Part shown: positions 10,428-21,882 of the stretch, in pieces
How the letters are laid out: each line of letters starts with the position of its first letter
Numbering within the stretch: position 1 is the first letter of the stretch
Origin: Anisodus tanguticus
Lineage: Eukaryota > Streptophyta > Magnoliopsida > Solanales > Solanaceae
NCBI GenBank assembly: GCA_034509755.1
Contig: CM067541.1
Span: 24,292,001 to 24,356,000, forward strand
DNA length: 64,000 nucleotides
Direction: 5' to 3'
Translations under genes and position numbers: made by a program
The notes under the pieces: generated by a model
What the model saw: the letters and a program-made list of their open reading frames with translations, nothing else
What the model was told of the DNA's origin: nothing
The model's database searches: none

Positions 10428-13400
10428 TGTCGCGCCCGTTTTTGACCCGCGGGCTTCGCGACGGGATGGCGTCGATTTCCTCTGGATCGAATAAAAATGC
10501 TTGCTTTCAGGAGTCGCCACCTAATTATTCTAAGGTGAATTAGGGCACCTGAATGTTAACTAAAAGCTGCAAAATAACTCTGATTTTATGGTCTACAAAA
10601 CTAATGAGATTCTAGGTAAGGGTTCTTTATTATCCTAAAGGGAAGGGGTTAGGCATCCTTTAAGATCCGCTAACTTGCAGTTATCCGATCAAACTCAGGT
10701 TAATTATTATGCTAGGAAAAATGCATATTTAGAAATATAAAGTTTAAATGATGTTGTAAGTATTTTAATGAAATGATGCATTTGTACAAGTATGCATTTA
10801 TATGACATTAATATACATGTAAAGCTGAAAAAAATATAAGTAAGCAATTGTATGAAAATTGATAAGAATGTATGCAAGGTGATTATTATGGGCGACGGGC
10901 CTAAAATTAGATAAACTAGCGATTTCCAATTTTAAAACTAACCGAGCCTAAAAATAAATAAACTAGCGATGGGTTTCAAATTTTAGACTACCCTATTAAT
11001 TAATTCTATGTCAACATATTCTAAATATTTCAATAATTTCACGAGTACAATAATATTACAATACAGAATGAAATAAAGCTGAATGAAAGAAAGTAAAAGA
11101 CAACAACAAAAATAAGTAATCTCCGAGGGGTATTTGCCTTCTTTGACTTTATCTTTGCAAGCTGTCAAGAATAAACGGTTAGAAACAATTTAATATACAT
11201 AACTTCGAATACGTATCCAAAACAATAAATGTTTTGATTACGGAGGGCTCAGACTTAAATTTTGAAAAGATCATTCCAATCACGTCGTGGCTGCAAACAT
11301 ATGACTCGGTGGTCATTTTAATTGCCTCGCCTACTAAACATGTTGGTCTCTCGGATGAAAAAGAAAGATCATTCCAATCACGTCGTGGCTGCAAACATAT
11401 GACTCGATGGTCATTTTAGTTGCCTCGCCTACTAACATGTTGATCTCTCGGATGAAATAAGAAAAAGATTTAAGTTTCATCCTTGCCCAGAAGTTTTATT
11501 TTCCGTCTTTACAACTGTGGAGGCCTCAAAAATCGACGGATATTTTTTCATCGGTCACTGTAGTATAATATTCAAATCAGTAAAATTTGTACCGAAACAG
11601 TAAAAAAAAAAGAAATTGAGAAACGATGTCCGAAGGGACGCGGCCTCGAATTCAATTTCATTGGCCTAAATACAGTATTTAATTCAAAAACAGTAAACTA
11701 AACCAAAACAGTAAAACTGAAACCGAGAAGCAATTCCCGAAAAGACACGATATTTTAGTTTAAAACAGTAAGACAGTAAAACAGTAAATATTCGTTGCAC
11801 GGATGTTTAAAACATTAAACAGAAAACAGAGAAACGAAAAAAGCGTCGCCTCGAATTTAATTTCATCGGCCATAATGCAATATTAGTTAAAAACAATAAA
11901 ACAGTAAAACAACAAGATATCCGCTGCATGGATGTTTAAAATAGTAAACAGAAAGCATAAAACAGAGAAACGAAAGGAAAGGAAAGAAAAGGGCGGCCTC
12001 GAATTTAATTTCATCGGCCTAAGTGCAGTATTAGTTAAGACAATAAAACAGTAAAACAGAAAGATTTCCGTCGCACGGATGTTAAAGAAAACAGTAAACA
12101 GAGAAACGAAACGAAAAAAAGTGCGGCCTCGAATTTAATTTCATCGGCCTAAATGCAGTATTAAATCAAAATCAGTAAAAATAACAAATAGCCGTGTAAT
12201 GGATATTCAAATAAAAATAAATTAACAGTCCACGATTAAAACATCCGACCTGAATTCTGAATTTTAGAACCGAAGCAGGATCTGGAATGTTTTTCTGAAA
12301 ATCTGACCCAAGTCCTGAACAGTGACCCGATCCGGATTTCGGGTTGACCCGACCCGGATTTCGGGTCGACCCGACCCGAATTCAATTTTTTTTAATTTTC
12401 AGATAACCAACAACAATATATAAAAATACAAAAATAAAATTTACTTGACCCGGGCTGACCCGACCCGAATCAGCAAGCCTCGACCCGAAACAGAAATCCG
12501 ACCCGAATCAGTTTTTCTCGTATTTTCAGATAGCCAACAACATAACATTAAACATATAAGTCTGGGAATTAAACCAAACCGGGTCGACCAGACCCGACCC
12601 GGATCAGTGACCCGACCCGAATCAGATGTTTTCAACTCGAATCGATTTCTATTCAAATTACAGATAACCAACAACAAAATATAAACACAAAAATCTGGAA
12701 TTTAACCCAACTGGGTCGACCCGACTCGGATCAGTAACCCGACCCGATATCGAATGTTGTCAACCCGAATCGATTTCGTTCCAAATTACAGATAACCAAC
12801 AACAAAATATTAAAACACAAAAATCTGGAATTTAACACAACCGGGTCGATCCGACCCGACCCGGATCAGTAAGCCGACCCGAAATCGAATGTTTTCAACC
12901 CAAATCAATTTCATTCCAAACTACAGATAACCAACAACAAAATATTAAAACACAAAAATCTGGGAATCTTTTCGAATCGGGTCGACCCGACCCGGATCAG
13001 TGACCCGAATCGGACATTTCAATCTGACTCGATTTCCTCCAAATTTCAGGTAACCAACAACACATATAAAATCATATAAAACAGGAAATTTTACCTAAAT
13101 CGGGTTGACCCGACCCGAACAGTAACTCAAATCGAAAACAGTGAAAAACACCACAGTGAGCCAGTAGCTAAGGTCGCCGGCGTTCATGGAGTTCGCTGGA
13201 GATAGTGAAGGCTGTAGGGAGGACGGAGTGGCAGCAATCGGTCGGGTTCGAGTTCACCGGAGCTGGCGGTGATTCGTCGAACTCCGGCGTGGAGCCGACG
13301 GTAGTAAGGTAGCGGTGTGGTAGTTTGAGGGGTTGTTAGATTCGAGGTTCACCGGAGCTTGGAGCTCTGGCGTTGCAGTGACGGTAATGGCAGCGACGAA

Positions 13401-14132
13401 GGGTATGGGGGTTGTAGTGGTGTGCGCGGCGACTAGTGGGGTAGGTTGTCCGGCGTAGGTGGAGTAGGGTGGCCGGTGGTGTGGGGTCGCGGGTATGGGG
13501 GGTGAGCGGCATGTGGGAGTTTGGGTTGGGAGAGAAATGAAAAGTCCTCCATTTTTTTAGGGTTGTTGGTTTAAAAAGGAGGGGGAATAAAGGATATTGG
13601 GAGTTAAAAGGGAAGTGGGCCGATCCGGATGGGCTTCGGATGGGTTTGGAATTGTTTTGGGTTGGGAAAATAAATGGGTGATGGGTTGGGCTTGGACGAA
13701 AATGGGTTTTAGTTTGGGTTGGGTAGGAATTGTTTTGGGTTGAGTAGAAGTTGTTTTGGGGGAAATGAAATGGGTTATAGGTTTAAAAATATAAAAAGGG
13801 TTTTATTATATATAAATAAAATAAAAAAAAGCTTTGCAAAAATTATAAATTGTAAAGATGTCAATATGATAAAAAATATAATATTTGCGAAATGCTTGAT
13901 GCTTAAATAAAAAATAATGTTGTTTTGCGAAAATAAAATAACATATAATATTAAGATAAAAGTATGATTATGTTATAAAAATGCAAATGACAATAAAAAT
14001 GCAAAAAATAATAATGATAATAATGATATATATACATATATACGCCTATATTTTAAAATTGTTTTAAAGTGTCAAAAATATTAAAAATTGCAAATAAAAT
14101 CATAAAAGATAGGACAAAATTGGATGTCAACA
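10428..14132 (-). repeat. LARD 5' LTR (3705 bp)
   Basis: Longer copy of 1111-4526. It has more units of the GGGTCGACCCGACCC repeat (near 12340, 12450, 12580, 12712, 12841, 12977 and 13102) and one more of the CCTCGAATTTAATTTCATCGG family (near 11998). Followed by the TSD CCTAT. No coding content recognised. Confidence 0.88.
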
Positions 14133-14137
14133 CCTAT

Positions 14138-14278
14138 TTTGGCCGGAAGAATAGGCAAAATCGTTACAGAAATGTTGTCAGGAATGTTGTCACAACATCG
14201 CAGGCAACATTCTTATTTTCATAAGATGTTGTGCTGAGCATTTCCAGATGTTGTCACAACATCCATCCAACATCAACA
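14138..14278 (-). repeat. E1 3' LTR, second part
   Basis: Resumes the LTR interrupted at 1110: TTTGGCCGGAAGAATAGGC matches 24111 onward. It carries tightly packed ATGTTGTCACAACAT palindromes and ends CATCAACA. Relative to the other LTR it has about 40 extra bases (GCAGGCAACATT...GAGC). Confidence 0.85.
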
Positions 14279-14292
14279 ATCTCCCCCTTTTT
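14279..14292 (-). other. E1 polypurine tract
   Basis: The minus strand reads AAAAAGGGGGAGAT immediately before the 3' LTR start TGTTGATGTTGG. A classic PPT position. Confidence 0.8.
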
Positions 14293-14650
14293 GCCTTTCT
14301 TCACAAAACTCCATACAATGCGAAAATGACTAGGATACTGATTCCCGATGTAGTCCTTACATTCCAAGAATCAGTAGGATCAGTGCTATGCTCTCCCCCT
14401 TAACCTGCAGTGTTAAATTCCAAGTAGTGTAGTATCAATGATTTGATTAGCCTGTAGACTTACTTACAGCAATTGCGTAATCAGTCTATAGTAATCATTC
14501 ATACCAATCCACATCAGGCAACCATATATAAAAAGGTTTAGAAAGCAGTTATAATGTCTGCAAAAACAGACCAAATTTCCCAAAGTAAAATATTACAAAT
14601 ACAAATAATATTTCAAATGTCAGTATATCCGCAATTCAAATAAACATTCA
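14293..14650. other. E1 3' untranslated stretch
   Basis: Non-coding DNA between the extra ORF and the PPT. A second minus-strand purine run (CTCCCCCTT on +, near 14392-14400) resembles a spare PPT; multiple PPTs are a known Sirevirus trait. Confidence 0.5.
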
Positions 14651-17484
14651 TCATTGAATCACCAACTCCATCAGCATAATGATCACAGTAGCTTCCAGCC
14701 GCTTTCTGTGATCAATCACTCTGTCGCAACATTGTGCAGCACCATCTTCATCTTCATCTTCAGCATCAGAAGTAGTCAGCAACCATCTCAACTCTTCTCC
14801 CCCTGCATCATTGTCTGCACCCTTCCCCTGTCTGTCTGCTTCCAGCAGCAACATCATCAGCAGCTCCCCCTGTCTGAGTGCTTCCAGCAGCAACATCAGC
14901 ATCATCTCCCCTTTTTTGTGAAGAAAGTAAGCCCATATAATAGTTATTGTCTTGCACTAGTTCTTGAATTTGCCTGTCAAGTTCAGCAATGTGTTGTCGA
15001 AGCCAGTCTTTGGACATTGGGACCTTTCCTTGAGCAATGTTGCCAGGAATGTCGGCAACATCCTTTGATGTGTTAGTGTCCCATTCATCTTTCTTCCAGG
15101 GCAGGTCAATAACCTTGTCCCTGCTATTAACAACTGCTCGTTGTACTGAGTAAACCTCTAAGGCTGGACTCAGCTTTTCTCCTTTTAGAGTCTTAAAACC
15201 TTGGTTGAGCAGGATTTGAAAAATCAAGGGGGGTATGGAAGGGCATAGTTGCTTTATTTTTCTGCCAAGTTGACAACATGATTGAATATAAGTGTTCCTA
15301 AGTCAACTTTCTGATTTCTTCCAATTTTGAAAAGCAGTGATGCTTGATCAAGGGTCACTACTGTCTTATTGAGGGAGGGTAGCCAGTTGTATATAACAAG
15401 TTTATGCAAAGTGGCAAACAGGGCAGTGAGCTTTGACACAGGGCTGCGAGGAGCCCAAACAGTGATCAAATTCCCTATGAGGTACTTGATCATTGAATTG
15501 AGTTCCTCCATAGTGGGGTTTGGTTGAGGTTCTCTTTCACTAATAATTATCCCAAGTGTGGAGTTGATGATATCAGGTGTAAAATTGTATACCTTGTTGT
15601 ATAGGTACACTTTCCCAAATTTCTTTGAGATTGTGTCCTTAACAACAAGCGTCAAATTAGCATAGAACACCCTAATCACCTTCTCACAATAAGGATTCTT
15701 ACCAGATACAGAGCTTAAGATGTTTCGACTACTTTAGAAATCCACTAAACCATTTTTGGAGAATGAAGTTAGGTCAATCACCTTCTCCCCTCTAACTCCT
15801 CTATTCTTAAACCAATTCCAGTTACTGGAGCATGATTTAGTTTGAAATATGGAGGAGTAGGGAATTACCTTAGAATCTGTTTCAGATTCTGTGTTTTCTT
15901 GTTCGGATGAGGTGGTTGCAGGTGTTGCCTCGGATGTTGGGGCAACATAGTCTGGGTCCATTTTCTCGTCTGTTGCCTTTGATGTTGAGGCAACATTTTA
16001 TCAAAATTCCAGTATGTTCTATGGACCCCTTTAGGAATGAAGTTTCGTAGAGGTGTGTCATTAGACATCTCTTCTTCTTCTTCTTCTTCTTTTTCCTTCT
16101 CAGATTCTACTTGTGGAGTGGAAGTTGATGGAGTTCTGGAAGAACTGGGCACACTGAAATTGGTGTCAGTGCTGCTGCTTGTGGTAGTATCAATAGGGAA
16201 AGTCGACTCTTCCCTGGATCTTTTGGCAGACTGGTATTCACCGAATTGGTTTTCGAAAACCCTCTTTGACCTTCGCGTCGGAAATGTCGATTTTGATTGT
16301 CTTGAGGCAAGGTTCGAGAAATCAGATGTTGCATCAACATCGATTGGGTTTTCATTATCGCCTGGGTATAGGGATGGCAACGGATCGGATTTGGACCGAA
16401 TCCTACTAGATCCAGATCCAGATCCGTTTTTCATACCTGAATCCAGATCCGTCGGGTCCATAAAAATCATATCCAAATTCGGATCCATCGGATCCACAGG
16501 GTCCACGGATCGGATCTGAATCCACATGTAAAAAAAATGCCTTGCTAAGATTGTAACCTTGTTAATAATTTTTTTTGAACTGACAAACGATTTTTACTTA
16601 GCTAACAGTTTACTATGTTTCAATTTTGAAATGTTCATATGAGATATTTTGTTCGTTGTCTTGTTTTGATTGTGAGCTATTAATTGAAAATGTTGGACAA
16701 TGACAATAGTTGTGGAAAATGCTGACTAGTATTTCCATAATGCAGAACTTGCATGTGCTTGGAATCTTCACAAATGAAGTGAATATAATTTTAACTACTT
16801 GTCTATGGAGATGTTAGTCATTCACTGATATAACATTGATTTTATTATCGAAGTTACCTCTTTATTTTTTAGTTTTTGAGTTAATGCGGAGATAAATTAA
16901 ACTTGTTTTGAGAATTAAACTTGCAAGGATGTGCTTAGCAATTTTAAAAAAATACTTATAAAATTACATTCTAGGTTATGAATATATTTAATAAAAATGG
17001 ATCCACGGGTCGGATCTGGACCGGATACGGATCTCAAATACAAGATCCAGATCCATATCCGATCCGTCAGAAACAGATCCGGGTCCGATCCGGATCCGTC
17101 TGGTCCAAATTTTGAAGATCCATATCCTATAAAACGGATCTGGATCCACCGGGTCCAGGATCCACTGCCATCTCTACCTGGGTAGCTCACATGTAATGGC
17201 TTCTCTGAACCAAGCAGGATAATAGCCTGTGTGCAGTCCTCCTCGACTGGTCTCAAGTCATTGATAGAAGTATAATGCTTGTAAACCTTGTTGTTATTTG
17301 TTGGACTAGTCGACATTGGAGAATAATCTTTGGTGTTTGTGAATTTTGGGGACACGGACATGGGAGAGGGTTTTGAAGGATTGGGCGTGTTGGAGAAGCT
17401 TTGGGTTTTGAGAAATGACAGTGTTGTTTGGGCTGTCATGGTTTTATGGATTGATAGTCGGTTGATGTGACAATTCCAAGACAA
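14651..17484 (-). pseudogene. Extra ORF between pol and 3' LTR (env position), broken
   Basis: The minus-strand frame starts at 17484, is split by the hAT element at 16369-17176, and continues as 16360-15961, 15961-15734, 15679-15254 and 15227-14651 with frame changes and stops. The N-terminal part is Ser/Pro/Thr-rich. A basic and then acidic low-complexity stretch follows (Glu run near 16060-16090). The segment 15734-15254 (FSKNGLVDF, VFYANLTLVV, FGKVYLYN, IINSTLGI) resembles the widespread putative plant transposon protein domain found near retroelements. The C-terminus has a heptad-like DWLRQHIAELDRQIQELVQD. No clear signal peptide or transmembrane helix is seen. It occupies the slot of the env-like gene of Sireviruses; an envelope function is not shown. 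Confidence 0.65.
16369..17176. mobile_element. Non-autonomous hAT element (808 bp)
   Basis: It starts TAGGGATGGCAACGG and ends CCACTGCCATCTCTA, imperfect terminal inverted repeats matching the hAT consensus TAGGGATGGCAA. The 8-bp target duplication CCTGGGTA (16361-16368 and 17177-17184) is diagnostic of hAT. Both arms (16378-16516 and 16995-17170) are packed with GGATCCG/AGATCCAGATCC words, as expected for subterminal transposase-binding repeats. The AT-rich centre has no transposase. Element plus duplication is 816 bp, a multiple of 3, so the flanking ORF stays in register though internal stops break it. Confidence 0.92.
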
Positions 17485-18239
17485 AAATGGGAGGTTTTAT
17501 TTATGGCAAAGTATACTTACACTCAAACTCCTTTTCCTTAAATTTAGATTGTATAGAAGAATAAAAACTCTTTACACAACTAAAATAAGGATTGTCATAT
17601 ATTATCATTTAAAAAAACGGTCCTCCAGAATTTTTGGACTTCCAGTTAAAGACAGAGATAAATACCAAAAATAGGAATAAAATAAGATAAACCAGATTGA
17701 TCAATATACTGGAACACGATGTTGTTGATAATGTTGGCAACATTTCTAAGTTAAACAAGTATTATGGGACTCCAAGGATTTTCTGATTTGGTAGATGATA
17801 TTTCCGTATATGTTCCCTATGAGACTGATCGCTGGACTAATGTAACATTTTACCATTGTCCTTAATCAACTTAGTTGAACACATACAGATAAAAAAATAT
17901 TGAGAAATTTTCAACCTTTTTAAAGCACGTGGTACTCCTATAGAATAGGAACGATACCAACCTTAGAGCTTTGCTCTTTTTGTATACATCCAAATCTTTG
18001 AGTAGAGGCTTCGCCTTGTTATGATACTCGTAGATAACGGTATCGCATTCATATCTTGTCCTTTTAGAGTCATGCTTGAATCTTTTGAAAGAAAATACTG
18101 CAACATTACTACAACACTTATCCTGTATATTGACCCAACAATAAATGTTATCCAGAATGTTGGGACAACATTTCAGACAACATCTACCTAGCCTGTCTTA
18201 TTTTCAAAGGAAACAGAGACCAAAAGAGTTTTTCAAGCT
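17485..18239. other. E1 spacer between RNase H and the extra ORF
   Basis: No gene recognised. It carries several ATGTTG...CAACAT palindromes (17717-17748; 18143-18184), as do the neighbouring coding parts. Confidence 0.55.
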
Positions 18240-18995
18240 AGAAAATCTCTCATGATCTAAAGGTTTGGTAAAAATGTCAGCCAGTTGACAAAAAATATCA
18301 ACATGTTCGATTTGAACTAGCCGTTTTTCCACTAAGTCTCTTAGAAAATGATGTCTTATATCTATGAGCTTTGTACGTGAATGCTAAACAAGATTTTTGG
18401 AAATATTAATAGCACTCAGATTATCACAGTACAAAATCATAGAGTTATTAGATATGTCATAGTCATCTAGCATATGTCGTAACCAAATCAGTTGAGCACA
18501 ACAACTTTCGGCTGCCACATATTCAGATTCTGCAGTCGAGAGTGATACACAATTTTGTTTATGACTGTACCATGAGGCTAGATTATTGCCAATATAGAAA
18601 CACCCACCACTAGTGCTTTTTCTATCGTCTACATCACCGGCCCAATCCGAGTCACTATATCCTATTAGATTAGGATTAGTGTCTTTGGAGTACCAAATTC
18701 CCAGGTCACTTGTACCGGCAACATATCGAATGATACGTTTCACAGCGTTAAAATGAGATACCTTGGGACTGGCTTGGAACCTGGCGCAAACACATACGCT
18801 AAATATGATAACGGGGCGACTGATAGTAAGGTATAGAAGGCTACATATCATAGATCGGTACAATGTTGGGTCAACATTTTGTCCAACATCGTCTTTACAT
18901 ACCTGTTGCGTAGAGCCCATTGGAGTCTTCATGTGTTTAGCATTTTCCAGACCAAATCTCCTAACTAGATTCTTGGTGTACTTGCTTTGAGATAC
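18240..18995 (-). pseudogene. E1 pol: RNase H domain
   Basis: The open frame 18932-18384 contains copia RNase H landmarks: RYVAGTSDLGIWY, YSDSDWAGD, DRKSTSGGCF, SLSTAESEYVAAESCCAQ and the YCDNLSAINISKN block. After a stop at 18384 the same frame continues with KLIDIRHHFLRD and LADIFTKPL to about 18240. This hydrolyses RNA in RNA:DNA hybrids during reverse transcription. Damage: stop codons at 18384-18386 (apparent CAG to TAG) and at 18996-18998. Confidence 0.85.
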
Positions 18996-20057
18996 TTAGA
19001 TCACATCTTCATTCTGTTTAATCTGCAAGCCTAAGAAAAATGTTAGTTCTCCAATCATGCTCATCTCAAATGTTGTCGACATTGCTTCGACAAAAGACTT
19101 CAAGAAAGATTTTGCAGTCGAACCAAAAACAATATCATCAACATAGATTTGAGCTATTATTACATCTATACCGTGTCTTTTAATAAATAATGTTCTGTCA
19201 GCTTCTCCACGGGTGAAACCAAACTCAACAAGAAAGTTAGTTAGACGACCATACCATGCACATGGGGCTTGTTTTAGTCCATACAAAGCTTTTTTGAGTT
19301 TGTACACATGATGTGGATGGTGAGGATCCTCAAATCCCTTTGGTTGTTCAACATATACTTCTTTGTCCAAGTATCCATTTAGGAAGGCACCATTAACGTC
19401 CATTTGGTGCAAGGTAATAGTTAGATAGCAAGCAATAGCAAGAAGCAATCTTATTGACTCACTTCTAGCCACATGAGTGAAGGTCTCATCATAATCGATA
19501 CCTTCTACTTGTGTATATCCTTGAGCAACAAGTCGAGCTTTGTTTCTGACAATCTTCCCTAACTCATCTGATTTGTTTTTTAATATCCACTTAGTCCCAA
19601 TAACATTTGTGTTGTTGGGTCGTGGTACCAAGTCCCAAACCTCATTTCGGGCAAATTGTTCAAGCTTCTCTTGCATGGATTGAATCCAAGAATTATCTTT
19701 TAATGCTTCCCCAATATTTTTGGGTTCCAAAGTAGATGTAAGACAAGAGAGACTTACCTGTTGGTACATGGTGGACATGCACACATACCTTACCATTTCT
19801 CGATAATTCACTGGCTCTTTCCATCTTGTACGCCTCTCCTCAAAAACTCCCCCTATCACCTGGTCGGGTGGATGGTTCCTTCTAATCCTTGATGGAGGGT
19901 CTCTTCTCACTTGATCATTCAGTTCCGTAAAAGACTCCTCCTCGATTTCGTCCTCTGTGTTCTCTCTTGGAGGTTCAGATGTTTCTTCTGATGTTGGGAC
20001 AACATCTGGGACTACATCTATTTCTTCAGTGAGTTGCTCCTCTTCAACTGCAACCAC
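18996..20057 (-). pseudogene. E1 pol: reverse transcriptase
   Basis: 353-residue open frame, the longest in the window. Motifs: WVxxxx-type start near IQSMQEKLEQFARNEVW, VGTKWI-like VIGTKWILKNK, KARLVAQGY, GIDYDETFTHVA, LHQMDVNGAFLNGYL, ALYGLKQAP and the YVDD active site with IVFGST. N-terminal acidic linker includes DVVPTSEE coded by a GATGTTG...CAACATC palindrome. It copies element RNA to DNA. The domain itself is intact but isolated by stops. Confidence 0.92.
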
Positions 20058-20089
20058 AATGTTGTTTTCTGAAGATCTACCAGATATAT

Positions 20090-20431
20090 CTAGCAGGTCA
20101 TCAAAAATAACATTGACTGATTCTTGTATGTTCTTTGTCCGAAGATTGTATATTCAATAAGCATGGCTATTCTGAGAGTACCCAACGAATATTCTCTTGT
20201 CACTCTTAGAGTCAAATTTGGCCAGTTTATCTCTGTCATTAAGATATAGCACACACACCTAAAGACATGAAAGTACCGCACTGTAGGTTTCTTTCCATTT
20301 AACAGTTCATAGGGTGTCATCTTGGTCCCTGACCTTAAATAGATTCTATTAATTATGTGACATGTCGTGTTCAAGGCTTCTGCCCAAAACCTTTTTGACA
20401 ATTGCTTAGAACTTAACATAACTCTAGCCAT
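20090..20431 (-). pseudogene. E1 pol: integrase C-terminal part
   Basis: Frame with ARVMLSSKQLSKRFWAEA, CHIINRIYLR and TPYELLNGKKP, the usual copia integrase end, then FHVFRCVCYIL. Frame differs from the integrase core (20413 onward) and from RT, so at least two frameshifts or stops separate the pieces. Confidence 0.85.
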
Positions 20432-21366
20432 TTCTTGTAAAGTTCTGTTCTTTCTCTCAACAACCCCATTTTGTTGTGGTGTTTTTGGTGCCGAAAATTC
20501 ATGGAATATGCATTTCTTTTCACAAAATTTTTTGCAAAGGTTTGATTTTCAAACTCTTTTCCATAATCAGATCTAATTCTAAAAATCGAAGAACAAAACA
20601 GGTTCTTAATCCTAGAGTAAAGTGTTCTAAACATCTCAAATGTTTGTGATTTTTCCTTTAAAAAATAGATCCAAGTGAATCTGGAAAAATCATCTATTAT
20701 CACATAAGAATATCTCATCCCTCCTAGGCTATCTACCTCGATTGGACCCATAAGATCCATATGCAATAATTGGAAACAATGAGACGTACCTGAATGTTGT
20801 CCATCATGTTGGACAACATTATGAGAGACTCGTGTCTGCTTTCCCTTCAAACAATCTTCGCATAGTGTTTTATCTTTTGGATCCAGTCTGGGAATGCCTC
20901 TAACAGCTTCAAATGAGATCAGCTTCTCCAAGGTGCCGTAGTTGACATGTCCCAACTTTTGATGCCAAAGTGTCAAGTTACCTACCTTTGCGGAGTTGCA
21001 CAACTCTTGTCTATCGACTAGATAGCAATTATCTCCTGTTCGGGTTCCTGACATGACACATTTATCCGCAGAATCTGTAACCTTGCATCCAAGCTTGTTG
21101 AATTTCACATCGAGATCATCATCACATAGTTGGCTTATGCTAAGAAGATTAGCAACCAAACCTTCTACCTGAAGAACATTTTTCAAGGCTGGTACATCCG
21201 GAATATTAAGAGTTCTTTTACCAATTATCTTACTCTTACTTCCTCCTCCAAAGGTCACGTATCCTCTATTGAATGCTCCATATTCCTTCAATAGGCGTTT
21301 GGTACATGTCATATGACGTGAGCAGCCACTATCGAAATACCAAGAACCTGTAATTTTAGTACGCAA
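20413..21366 (-). pseudogene. E1 pol: protease and integrase core
   Basis: Starts in the protease with WYFDSGCSRHMT (catalytic DSG in place of DTG), then VTFGGGSKSKIIGK typical of Sireviruses. The pre-integrase zinc region LWHQKLGHVNYGTLEKL...CEDCLKGKQ follows, then the integrase core with HMDLMGPIEVDSLGG, DDFSRFTWIYFL and RSDYGKEFEN (the usual NGKEF has become YGKEF). It ends out of frame after the core. Cuts the polyprotein and inserts the cDNA in the intact family. Confidence 0.88.
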
Positions 21367-21375
21367 TGCAGTTAT

Positions 21376-21882
21376 TCACATATTATATTTCAGATTCAGT
21401 TTGGGTACCCATTCCTTTTTCTTCCTTCTGCTTTCAGGCTGGTTGCTTTGAATGTTGTCAGTGATGTTGGGAAACATTGCTGACGACATTTTATGCAATA
21501 TTCTGAGTGCAGAGTTTTGAAGTTTGTAGCAGTAGGGCATAAGATGTCCTGACTTTTTACAGAAGCTACATACAAACTTCGATCCAATTTTAGTGATCTG
21601 AGAGTTACTCAAATTTTCTTTGACAAATTTTATCCTCTCAGTTTGACTATGGATTCTGGAAGTATTTGGTTTGCTAAGAGATTGGTACCCAAGCCCAGCC
21701 CTTGTAGGTTTATTGAAGTTCAATATTTCATCCAGTTTGGAGGTTCCCATGTTGAGCCTTTGAAAGGTGGTCTCAGCTACGTTTAATCGTGCACGAATCT
21801 TACCAAGCTCTAGGTCCTTTTCGGTAAGTGCCACCTCTAATCGGTTGATTGTGCCTTTCAGATTGCTATTCTCAAGAGTCAC
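21376..21882 (-). pseudogene. E1 gag C-terminal region: coiled coil and second zinc knuckle
   Basis: N-terminal half is a heptad-rich coiled coil (LKGTINRLEVALTEKDLELG). Then basic linker and a second CCHC-like knuckle CSFCKKSGHLMPYCYKL, a Sirevirus signature upstream of the protease. Ends with lysine-rich ESRRKKKEWVPK. Confidence 0.8.

Larger units (their letters stand above)
1111..14132 (-). mobile_element. Non-autonomous Tat/Ogre-like Ty3/gypsy LARD with 3.4-3.7 kb LTRs
   Basis: Two long direct repeats, 1111-4526 and 10428-14132, start TGTCGC on the + strand and end TGTCTACA or TGTCAACA. They are flanked by a 5-bp duplication CCTAT at 1106-1110 and 14133-14137. A purine tract lies next to the left LTR and a PBS next to the right one, so the element is on the minus strand. 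The 5.9 kb interior has no gag, protease, RT, RNase H or integrase frame, only tandem-repeat arrays and simple AT-rich DNA. Huge LTRs, TGTAGACACCC as the minus-strand LTR start, and satellite-like arrays upstream of the 3' LTR are traits of the Tat/Ogre lineage. The absence of coding capacity makes it a large retrotransposon derivative dependent on a partner. By eye about a dozen differences separate the first 510 bp of the LTRs, so it is fairly young. Confidence 0.88.

Noticed and set aside
16037..16519. 160-aa plus-strand ORF
   Set aside because: Antisense shadow of the acidic/Ser-rich part of the extra ORF and of the hAT repeat words.
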